Source of the DNA: an uncultured Coriobacteriaceae bacterium
GTDB taxonomy: Bacteria; Actinomycetota; Coriobacteriia; Coriobacteriales; Coriobacteriaceae
Direction of reading: 5' to 3'
Assembly: GCA_944322305.1 (NCBI GenBank)
Contig: CALUOP010000002.1
Span: forward strand, 248,001 to 312,000
Length of the DNA: 64,000 nt
This document shows positions 40,863 through 51,176 of this stretch, in pieces; within the stretch, counting starts at the first letter, position 1, and each line of letters opens with the position of its first letter. Below the pieces are notes generated by a model. It ran no database searches. It was not told the DNA's origin and saw nothing but the letters and a program-made list of their open reading frames with translations. The position numbers and the translations under genes are program-made.

Positions 40863-41555
40863 ATGTCCCGACTGAGCACCTTTGAGATCTCGCGCCGCAG
40901 CCTGCTGCGCGGCGCGGCGGCGCTTGCCGCGCTGGTTCCCGCGACCGCCTCGCTGGCGGCGTGCAGCAGCGAGGAGGCGCCCGCGCCTGCTGACGAGGGG
41001 GTTGCGGGCAGCGCGGCGGCCGGCTCCGCGCCGGCGGAGGATGTTGCGGCGCCCGAGCAGGACGCGGCGCAGCCTGCGGGCGGCAGCGTGCTCGTAACGT
41101 ACTTCTCGGCAACGGGGAACACTGAGGCGGCGGCGCAGGCTATCGCGGAGCATCTGGGGGCCGACGTGTTCGAGATCATTCCGGCTGAGCCCTACACCGA
41201 CGCCGACCTCGATTACAACGACAGCGCGAGCCGCACGAGCGTTGAGCGCGCAGAGGATGCGCGCCCGGAGCTTGCGCAGCTAACGCCCGACGGGTTCGAT
41301 GCCTGCGACACGGTGTTCGTGGGTTACCCCATCTGGTGGGGTGACGCGGCTTGGCCGGTCAAGACGTTTGCCGAGAACAACGACTTCACCGGCAAAACCG
41401 TGGTGCCGTTTTGCACCTCTGCCTCCTCGGGAGTCGGGGGCTCGGGCGACGAGCTCGCAGAGCTCGCTGGCACCGGCGATTGGCTTGAGGGTCGGCGCTT
41501 TGCGGCCGGCTCCGGCGATGACGCCGCCGCCTGGGCTGACAGCCTGGGGCTGTAG
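40863..41555 (+). CDS. Exported flavodoxin-like lipoprotein
   Basis: 230 residues. Tat plus lipobox signal: I-S-R-R-S-L-L-R-G...S-L-A-A-C-S, then an Ala/Pro-rich linker. The flavodoxin domain has the phosphate loop T-Y-F-S-A-T-G-N-T-E, Y-P-I-W-W-G-D-A-A-W-P and F-C-T-S-A-S-S-G-V-G. It binds FMN and probably shuttles electrons outside the membrane, like other Coriobacteriia Tat-flavodoxins. GGAAAGGAAG precedes the ATG. Confidence 0.9.
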   Translation: MSRLSTFEISRRSLLRGAAALAALVPATASLAACSSEEAPAPADEGVAGSAAAGSAPAEDVAAPEQDAAQPAGGSVLVTYFSATGNTEAAAQAIAEHLGADVFEIIPAEPYTDADLDYNDSASRTSVERAEDARPELAQLTPDGFDACDTVFVGYPIWWGDAAWPVKTFAENNDFTGKTVVPFCTSASSGVGGSGDELAELAGTGDWLEGRRFAAGSGDDAAAWADSLGL

Positions 41556-41557
41556 TC

Positions 41558-42017
41558 GTGGGCGGCCTTGACGCGCCCCTGAGCCGTCGCGCCATGCTGG
41601 GCGCTGCGGCGGCGGGGGCCCTTGCGCTCGGCGGCTGCGCGTGGACCCCGCGCGGTGCCGCATCCGACCAGGCTTCCGGCGCGTCGGGCGGATCGGCGGC
41701 CGCGCCGACCGCCTCCGACCCGTCCCGCCGCGTGGATGACGGGCTCGTTGCCATCGAGGGCGGCACGTTCAGCATGGGGAGTCCCGAGGATGAGCTGTGG
41801 CGCGGCTCGGACGAGACGTTGCACGAGGTCTCCGTTTCGAGCTTCTTCATGGATCCTTTTGAGGTGATGCAGGGGGGGGGATTATGCCCGCCTCATGGGC
41901 GAGAATCCCAGCGTTACCCAGGGAGACGCCCTTCCGGTGGAGAACGCGGAGCATCGCCCGCGCCGGGGACGCGCGGCGTGCAGGGCCGTTGACCTGGGCC
42001 TTGCCGCGGCGGGGTGA
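41558..42017 (+). pseudogene. Formylglycine-generating-enzyme-like lipoprotein, truncated, with G9 tract
   Basis: Starts at GTG 41558, two bases after the flavodoxin stop. Tat/lipobox leader (S-R-R-A-M-L-G...L-G-G-C), then the SUMF1/FGE start I-E-G-G-T-F-S-M-G-S and F-F-M-D-P-F-E-V-M-Q. At 41872-41880 a run of nine G shifts the frame. With eight G it would continue D-Y-A-R-L-M-G-E-N-P-S-V...L-P-V-E-N, as in the family. Even so, the sequence ends about 20 codons later at 42017, without the C-terminal two-thirds and its active-site Cys. Two lesions therefore exist: slippage at the tract and a deletion. Confidence 0.75.
41872..41880. repeat. Poly-G tract (G9) inside a coding region
   Basis: Nine consecutive G. 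Loss of one G restores the frame of the FGE-like sequence for about 45 codons. Such tracts are classical slippage sites for phase variation. Confidence 0.85.
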
Positions 42018-42268
42018 AACGCGTGGTGGCGGTTGCGGCCTGCGCGGCGGGGGCGCTCGCGGGAGCGTGGCCCTTCTCGACGCTCGACGTGGAGACCTAC
42101 CTCACGTACGCGTCCCCCTTCGTGTTCGTTGATTTCGAGGCGCCGCTTGCGCTGCGCTGGGCGCAGTGGCTTGCCGTGGGCGTGCTCTACGCGCTCGCGG
42201 GCGTGGGAATCTGGGCGCTGCTCGGCTGCCTGGAGCGGGGCGGGCGCGTCTCGGGAAACAGGAGATGA
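42014..42268 (+). CDS. Small two-helix membrane protein
   Basis: 84 residues from GTG 42014, overlapping the end of the FGE remnant. It has an N-terminal hydrophobic segment (V-A-A-C-A-A-G-A-L-A-G-A), a second one (W-L-A-V-G-V-L-Y-A-L-A-G-V-G-I-W) and an Arg-rich C-terminus. No family recognised. It might be a real small gene fused to the deletion scar or the end of a lost gene. The start is weakly supported. Confidence 0.45.
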   Translation: MKRVVAVAACAAGALAGAWPFSTLDVETYLTYASPFVFVDFEAPLALRWAQWLAVGVLYALAGVGIWALLGCLERGGRVSGNRR

Positions 42269-42274
42269 CACGGT

Positions 42275-42892
42275 ATGACGAATGAGGCTCAGAAGGCCAT
42301 GACGGAGCACGAGAAGCTTCTCGCGGGGCTCGAGTACGACTATACGGGCCCCGAGATCCAGGGGATGCTCGCCCGCACACGCGAGCTCATGACGGCGTAC
42401 AACGCCGAGGCGGCGCCCGCGCGCCGCGGGGAGATCCTGTGCGAGATGCTCGGGAGCTGCGGGGACAACGTGACGATCCAGTCGCCCGTGAGTGTGCTGT
42501 ACGGAGCGCATACGCGCGTCGGGCACGACGTCTTCATCAATGGCAACTGCACGATCCAGGACAGCGCGCTCGTCACCATCGGCGACCGGGTGGTGATCGC
42601 GCCCGACGTGAAGCTCTATTGCGGGCAGCATGCCATCGACGCCCGCGAACGCTGGACGCGCACGGCGGACGGCACGCTCAAGCTCGTGACCACAACCGCT
42701 CCCATCACCATAGGAAGCGATGTGTGGATCGGCGGCAACGTGACCGTGCTGCCGGGCGTGACCATCGGCAGCAACGTGGTGGTGGGCGCTGGCGCCGTGG
42801 TGGCGCGCGACCTGCCGGATAACTGCGTGGCGGTGGGCGTGCCGGCGCATGTGGTCCGCACCCTGCCGCCGCTTGATGACGGTGAGGGCTGA
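42275..42892 (+). CDS. Maltose/galactoside O-acetyltransferase-type sugar acetyltransferase
   Basis: 205 residues. N-terminal Mac domain (M-L-A-R-T-R-E-L-M-T-A-Y-N) followed by a left-handed beta-helix of hexapeptide repeats: I-N-G-N-C-T-I-Q-D, I-A-P-D-V-K-L-Y, W-I-G-G-N-V-T-V-L-P-G-V-T-I-G. The catalytic His is in C-G-Q-H-A-I-D-A-R-E-R. It transfers acetyl from acetyl-CoA to a sugar hydroxyl. Confidence 0.93.
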   Translation: MTNEAQKAMTEHEKLLAGLEYDYTGPEIQGMLARTRELMTAYNAEAAPARRGEILCEMLGSCGDNVTIQSPVSVLYGAHTRVGHDVFINGNCTIQDSALVTIGDRVVIAPDVKLYCGQHAIDARERWTRTADGTLKLVTTTAPITIGSDVWIGGNVTVLPGVTIGSNVVVGAGAVVARDLPDNCVAVGVPAHVVRTLPPLDDGEG

Positions 42893-42998
42893 GGGCCTGG
42901 CGGCAGGGCTCGCCATCTAAACGTCAGGGGCGGGCGCCGAGGCAGCATGGGACCTCGGCGCCCACATGGGCAAGGTGCTGCGCGAGGGGGAATGCAAG

Positions 42999-43670
42999 AT
43001 GAGGAAGGTGCTGATCATCAGCTCGAGCCCGCGCAAGGACGGCAACTCGGACATGCTCTGCCATGAGTTCGCCGCTGCGGCGCGGGAGGCGGGCGCGGCC
43101 GTTGAGGAGGTGGCGCTGCGCGACCTCGCGATCAGCCCGTGCCGGGCGTGCTACGACTGCTGGAGTACGCAGCGATGCGTGCTGCGCGACGACATGGCGC
43201 CGCTGCTCGAGAAGATCACCGCGGCGGACGTGCTGTGCGTGGCGACGCCCGTGTACTTCGGCCTTCCGTGCGGGCAGCTCAAGGTCATGGTCGACCGGCT
43301 GCTGCCGCGGTGGCAGGGCCTTGGCGGCAAGGACGTCTACCTCATCGTGACCGGCCACGACGGCCGCGCCGGCTTGGCGCACGCGGCGGACGACCTGCGC
43401 CTGGTGTTCGAGAACCTCGGCGACACCGTGTGCGGTGTGGTGTGGGGTGAGCATGTGTGGCAGAAAGGCGAGGTTGCGGGCACGGCGGCCGTGGCGCTGG
43501 CCTGGCTCATGGCCAAGGGCGCCGTACCGGTGGTGGGCATGACCAAGCCGCACCACGTGGACGGCGCCGTCGAGGCCTGCGGGTTCGCGCTCACCGATGA
43601 GGAGTGCGCCTACCTGGAGGAGCCTTACGTGCCGCACGCGCTGGTGGGCGTGATGGCCGAGAACCGCTAA
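42999..43670 (+). CDS. Chimera: NADPH-dependent FMN reductase joined to an aldo/keto reductase C-terminus
   Basis: 223 residues from ATG 42999. Residues 1-165 are a flavodoxin-fold iron-sulfur-type FMN reductase: L-I-I-S-S-S-P-R-K-D-G-N-S-D, S-P-C-R-A-C-Y-D-C, A-T-P-V-Y-F-G. The last 55 are clearly the end of a different enzyme class: A-L-A-W-L-M-A-K-G-A-V-P-V-V-G-M-T-K, L-T-D-E-E-C-A-Y-L-E-E-P-Y-V-P-H, as in aldo/keto reductases. The join near A-G-T-A-A is in frame. A deletion fusing two neighbouring genes is the simplest origin. An upstream in-frame ATG at 42966 is less likely. Confidence 0.85.
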   Translation: MRKVLIISSSPRKDGNSDMLCHEFAAAAREAGAAVEEVALRDLAISPCRACYDCWSTQRCVLRDDMAPLLEKITAADVLCVATPVYFGLPCGQLKVMVDRLLPRWQGLGGKDVYLIVTGHDGRAGLAHAADDLRLVFENLGDTVCGVVWGEHVWQKGEVAGTAAVALAWLMAKGAVPVVGMTKPHHVDGAVEACGFALTDEECAYLEEPYVPHALVGVMAENR

Positions 43671-43761
43671 CGACGGCCGCGCGGTATGCTGGCGGTGCGT
43701 GATTTCGGGAATAAGAGCGGCGTCTAGGCATCTGCCCGCGCATCCGAGCAAAGGAGCAACT

Positions 43762-44094
43762 ATGGCGTTCACCATGAACCTGTACTACACCGGCACTGAC
43801 GGCGCGGCGCGCAAGTTCGCTGAGGAAATGGAGTCCTCAGGTACGGCGGGGGCCATCCGCCAGCGCCCGGGCAACTTGGCCTACCGGTACTTCCAGCCGC
43901 TCGACGACCCCGAGACCGTGCTGCTCATAGACTCCTGGGCCGACCAGGAGGCGCTCGACGCGCACCACGCCTCGCCGGCTATGGACACCATTGCCCAGCT
44001 GCGCGACAAGTACAACCTGCACATGCGCGCCGAGCGCTACGTTACCGACGACGCCGGCATGCCCGACCGCGACGCCGCCTTCATCCGCTCGTAA
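43762..44094 (+). CDS. Antibiotic biosynthesis monooxygenase (ABM)-domain protein
   Basis: 110 residues from ATG 43762 with AAAGGAG upstream. Single ferredoxin-like ABM domain: P-G-N-L-A-Y-R-Y-F-Q-P-L-D-D-P-E-T-V-L-L-I-D-S-W-A, then A-L-D-A-H-H-A-S-P, the usual signature of putative quinol monooxygenases. Substrate unknown; fits the redox theme of the preceding genes. Confidence 0.85.
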   Translation: MAFTMNLYYTGTDGAARKFAEEMESSGTAGAIRQRPGNLAYRYFQPLDDPETVLLIDSWADQEALDAHHASPAMDTIAQLRDKYNLHMRAERYVTDDAGMPDRDAAFIRS

Positions 44095-44319
44095 GCGCCT
44101 CACTTCGGGCCGCCATAGGCAGGCCGCAAGGCCAAATCCTGCCCCCGTCCAGCCTTGCGCTTGCATGCTCTTCCCCCGCCACCCCCCCTGCTTGCTACTA
44201 TTTGCTCTAACAAGCCAAAAACGCGCAGGTAGCGGAGCAAAACGCAAACAGGGCGCTGTGGCAAAGGGGAACGTGCAAGCGGAACGGCTGGGCGCGGCAA
44301 GGTATGAGGGAGGCCCCGC

Positions 44320-45198
44320 GTGTTTCTCACCCACCGCATAGAGGAAATGGTGGCGCAGGCCACGGACACGCGTCGCGCCATCGGCGCGTTTGTGCTGCGC
44401 GAGCGGGCGCACCTCTCTGACTACACCATCGCCGACATTGCGCGGGAGACCTACGCCTCAAAGGCCTCGGTCACGCGCTTTGCCAAGACGCTGGGCTTTG
44501 ACGGCTGGCGCGACTTCATTCACGACTTCATGGCCGAAGTTCACTTTGAGCAGGCGCACAGCGCCGCGGTGGACCCCAACTACCCCTTTGCCGAGGGCGA
44601 CCGCGACGAGCAGGTGGTCACGGCCATAGCCGACGCGCAGTACGACGCCGTGTCGGACACGCTGCGCACGCTCAACCGCGGCGCGCTGGCGCTGGCCGTG
44701 CGCTACCTGACGCATGCCCGCAGCGTGCATGTGTTCGGCGTGAGCCCCAACACCTATCTGGGCGAGCTGTTCTGCCGAAAGATGCTGTCCATTGGCAAGA
44801 CCGCGTGCGTGGTCCATCCGGACGAGAACGGCGTGACGGCACGCTCGCTTACGCCAGACGACTGCGCGCTCATCATCTCCTACTCGGGCAACAACGCCAG
44901 CGAGAACCCCATGCAGGTGGTGCCGGCGCTTACTGCCGGCAAGGTTCCCACCATAGCCATCACCGGCGAGGGGCAGAACTACCTACGCCGCAACGTGCGC
45001 TGCACGCTCACCATCTCATCGCGCGAGGCGCTGTACGACAAGATCGCCACCTTTGAGACCGAGGCGTCCATCTTGTTTCTGTTGAACGCGCTGTTCAGCT
45101 GCTGCTTTGCGCGGTCATACGAGAAGAACCTGGCCTACAAGCGCCATACCGCCCGCACGCTCGAGCAGAGCCGCGAGGCTGCCGGCCTGGAGCGGTAG
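44320..45198 (+). CDS. MurR/RpiR family transcriptional regulator
   Basis: 292 residues from GTG 44320 with GGGAGG upstream. N-terminal HTH_6 domain (Y-T-I-A-D-I-A-R-E-T-Y-A-S-K-A-S-V-T-R-F-A-K-T-L-G-F) and C-terminal SIS sugar-phosphate domain (V-H-V-F-G-V-S, I-S-Y-S-G-N-N-A-S-E-N). Directly upstream of a beta-glucoside PTS and GH1 gene, so it probably senses a phosphorylated glucoside and controls that operon. Confidence 0.93.
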   Translation: MFLTHRIEEMVAQATDTRRAIGAFVLRERAHLSDYTIADIARETYASKASVTRFAKTLGFDGWRDFIHDFMAEVHFEQAHSAAVDPNYPFAEGDRDEQVVTAIADAQYDAVSDTLRTLNRGALALAVRYLTHARSVHVFGVSPNTYLGELFCRKMLSIGKTACVVHPDENGVTARSLTPDDCALIISYSGNNASENPMQVVPALTAGKVPTIAITGEGQNYLRRNVRCTLTISSREALYDKIATFETEASILFLLNALFSCCFARSYEKNLAYKRHTARTLEQSREAAGLER

Positions 45199-45290
45199 GG
45201 GCGGGTGCGGCGCGGCCGCGGCTTGCCTTCGGCGTGACGGCGGCGCGGTGGCTGCCTGCGGCGCCGGCCGATTTGCCGTTCACGGGCGAA

Positions 45291-45349
45291 TTTCACCAAG
45301 TTTCACAATGCGCCCGCGCGAGCGCGCCCTGAGCTGAAACCTTGTTTCA
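45291..45349 (+). promoter_or_regulatory. TTTCAC / TGAAAC operator-like sites before the PTS gene
   Basis: TTTCAC occurs twice, 10 bases apart (45291-45296, 45301-45306). A perfect dyad TGAAAC-CTT-GTTTCA lies at 45335-45349. Dyads of the GAAA...TTTC kind fit RpiR-type regulators, and the RpiR gene ends 92 bases upstream. The rest of the 323-base gap up to 45521 shows TACTAT near 45390, a possible -10, but no clear -35. Confidence 0.6.
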
Positions 45350-45521
45350 TGCTTTCCTCTCAGCATATCCGCAGGTAGACATCCTTCCTACTATCAGTGG
45401 TGCAACGCGGCGCGGGCCAGGCCCGCCTAGACCCCGTCCGCCAAGGGCCCGCCGGCCGGGACCCAGGCGCCTTGACCGCACTCCGCACGCGCTTATGGCC
45501 CAACATCTGAGAGGAGAAAGC

Positions 45522-49071
<3,550 letters not shown>

Positions 49072-49177
49072 GGTCTGGGCCGGGCCTGGTTCGGCCCGGG
49101 TCTACGATGGGTGATGAGAACGGCCGGGTTCGCCGCGGGGCGCGCCCGGCCGCTGGTCTACGGAGGTTGTGCGACCT

Positions 49178-50152
49178 ATGGGAGAGATGGACGTTGCTGC
49201 GACGCTGGGCAGCATGCTTTCGCTTGTCATCGTCACCGCGCTGGGCTATGTTGCCGCGCGGCTCGGTTATTTGAACGACGAAGTGCGCCCGCGCCTCTCG
49301 GGGCTTATCTTCAACGTGACGCTGCCGTGCACGGTCTTGGCGTCGGTGGGGGAGGCGGACGCCTCCATGGGCGGCGACGATGTCGCCTGGTCGCTGATCC
49401 TCGGGTTCGCGCTGTTCTTCGTCATGCTCGCCGCCGCAGCGCTTGCCAGCGTCGTGGTTCGCGCGCGGAGCGAAGAGCGCGGCCTGTACCTGTTCATGGG
49501 CGTGCTCACCAACACGGGCTTCATCGGGTTCGCCGTGCTCGAGTCGATCTTCGGCGGGCCGTCGGTCTTTCTCGGCAGCATCTTCATCGCGGTGTCGAAC
49601 GTGTTTCTCTACAGCATCGGCATCGGGGTGCTGACGTCGGGCGGCCCGCGCGACGCTGCGGGCGAGGGTGGCCGCGGCGCAGGTGGGCGCGTGCGCGCCG
49701 TGCTGCGCAACATGCTGAACGCGCCGCTGGTGGCGAGCGCCGTTGCGATGGTGGTGTTCTTCGCGGGCGTAGGCCTGCCCGCGCCGGTGATGCAGGCGGC
49801 TGACATGGTGGGAGGCGCCACCTCGCCGCTTGCCATGATGCTGGTGGGCCTTTCGCTTGCAGCCGCCGACCTGCGCTCCGTCCTCGCGCAGGGCCGCCTG
49901 TGGGTCTACGCGCTTGTCCGCTTCCTGGTGGCGCCGCTTGCAGCCTACGCGTTGCTTGCGCCGGTGGTGCCGAGCCGCCTCGCGCTCGGGGTCTTCGTGG
50001 TGATGCTCGCCATGCCCACCGGCTCCATGGCCGGCCCCATTGCGGCCACCTACGGCAGGGACGCCGAGCTTCCGGCACGCGGGACCATCGTGTCCACGCT
50101 CGCCTCGTTTGCGATCGTGCCGGTGCTCATGGCGGTGATGAGCGCAGCGTAG
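49178..50152 (+). CDS. AEC (auxin efflux carrier) family transporter
   Basis: 324 residues from ATG 49178; GGAGG lies 11 bases upstream, and an in-frame GTG at 49169 is an alternative. About ten helices; typical start L-G-Y-V-A-A-R-L-G-Y-L-N, then F-N-V-T-L-P-C, T-N-T-G-F-I-G-F and the C-terminal M-P-T-G-S-M-A-G-P. AEC members export or import malate, organic acids or amino acids; the substrate is unclear. A charged Gly/Arg-rich loop lies mid-protein. Confidence 0.88.
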   Translation: MGEMDVAATLGSMLSLVIVTALGYVAARLGYLNDEVRPRLSGLIFNVTLPCTVLASVGEADASMGGDDVAWSLILGFALFFVMLAAAALASVVVRARSEERGLYLFMGVLTNTGFIGFAVLESIFGGPSVFLGSIFIAVSNVFLYSIGIGVLTSGGPRDAAGEGGRGAGGRVRAVLRNMLNAPLVASAVAMVVFFAGVGLPAPVMQAADMVGGATSPLAMMLVGLSLAAADLRSVLAQGRLWVYALVRFLVAPLAAYALLAPVVPSRLALGVFVVMLAMPTGSMAGPIAATYGRDAELPARGTIVSTLASFAIVPVLMAVMSAA

Positions 50153-50365
50153 GGCGCCGAGGCGGGCGGTGACGGACGCGGGGGCGGGCGTGCCCGACAC
50201 CTGCCACGATCAGGTGACGCTTGGCGCGGTGACGGACGCGGGGGCGGGCGGCTTGGCGCTGGCGCCCCTTCCCTTGGCAGAAGTCGGGCGTGCCCGTCGG
50301 CCGGCATGCGGGCGCGGCGGGTGCGAGAACGGCGGCTAAGCCGCCCTGCGGCACCTGCGGCGTCC

Positions 50366-50985
50366 CGGTTGGTCGCGGGGTCGACCTGTAGGGCGGGGCG
50401 CGGCCTCGGTTGGTCGCGGATATGTCAGACAAGTTGGTTCGCGGCGTGCGCGGCGCCCCGGTTAGTCGCGGGGTCGACCTGCAAGGCGGAGCGCGGCCTC
50501 GGTTGGTCGCGGATATGTCAGACAAGTTGGTTCGCGGCGTGCGCGGCGCCCCGGTTAGTCGCGAAGTTGTTCTCCAGGCTCTTGGTTGGTCGCGGGTTCG
50601 ACCTGTAAGGCGGAGCGTGCTTCCGGTTAGTCGCGGAAATGTCACGGGGCGAGTGGTTGGTCGCACAGACAGCGCGTAACTCCCGGCATTTCGGGAGTTA
50701 CGCGCACTTTCAGCGACCAAACGGAAATTACATGCGACAACCGCGTTCAACCGAAGGCTTGCCTGCGATGAATGCGACCAACTGGAAATTGCGTGCGGCA
50801 ATCGCGTCCAACCGGGAGCTCCGCTCGTCGCAATCGCGTCCAACCGGGGGCCCGCTCGTTGCAGCTGCGTTCGGCTGGAGGCTTACGTGCTGCAACCGCG
50901 TCCAACCGGGAGCTCCTCTCGTCGCAACCGCGTCCAACCGGGAGCTCCTCTCGTCGCAACCACGTCCAGCCGGGATCGTGCTCGC
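50366..50985. repeat. Intergenic repeat island C (GGTTGGTCGCGG array with inverted half)
   Basis: Most of the 1-kb gap between the AEC and TetM-like genes. Left part: GGTTGGTCGCGG-type units near 50367, 50408, 50433, 50460, 50501, 50526, 50553, 50584, 50625 and 50655, including a 93-base tandem duplication (50366-50458 and 50459-50551) that is almost identical. A hairpin is at 50672-50705. Right part: inverted units (GCGACCAA, later GTCGCAAnCGCGTCCAACCGG) at about 31-32-base spacing up to about 50980. The remaining 50153-50365 and 50986-51160 show no gene; the first has two copies of CGGTGACGGACGCGGGGGCGGGCG. Confidence 0.8.
50672..50705. repeat. Central hairpin of island C
   Basis: GCGCGTAACTCCCG and CGGGAGTTACGCGC form a perfect 14-bp stem with a GCATTT loop, exactly between the forward and inverted halves of the array. 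Confidence 0.85.
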
Positions 50986-51176
50986 GATACGTACCCTCAA
51001 CGGTAAACTTGGCAGCCGCGATCGCGGGTAACCGGAGACGCGCCTGCGCCAATCGGCTACCCTAGACAGTGCTTCGATCGGCGCTTCCCCTAGGCGCGAG
51101 ATGGGCCGGCGCGAGATGAGCCGGGGCGAGAAGCGGGCTGGGAGCGGAAAACGGGCTGGGATTTTTGGGAGGCCGT

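Noticed and set aside
50306-50608. 100-residue repeat ORF in island C
   Set aside because: It arises from the 93-base (multiple of three) duplication, has no ribosome-binding site and is Arg/Ala/Trp-rich as expected of noncoding GC-rich DNA.
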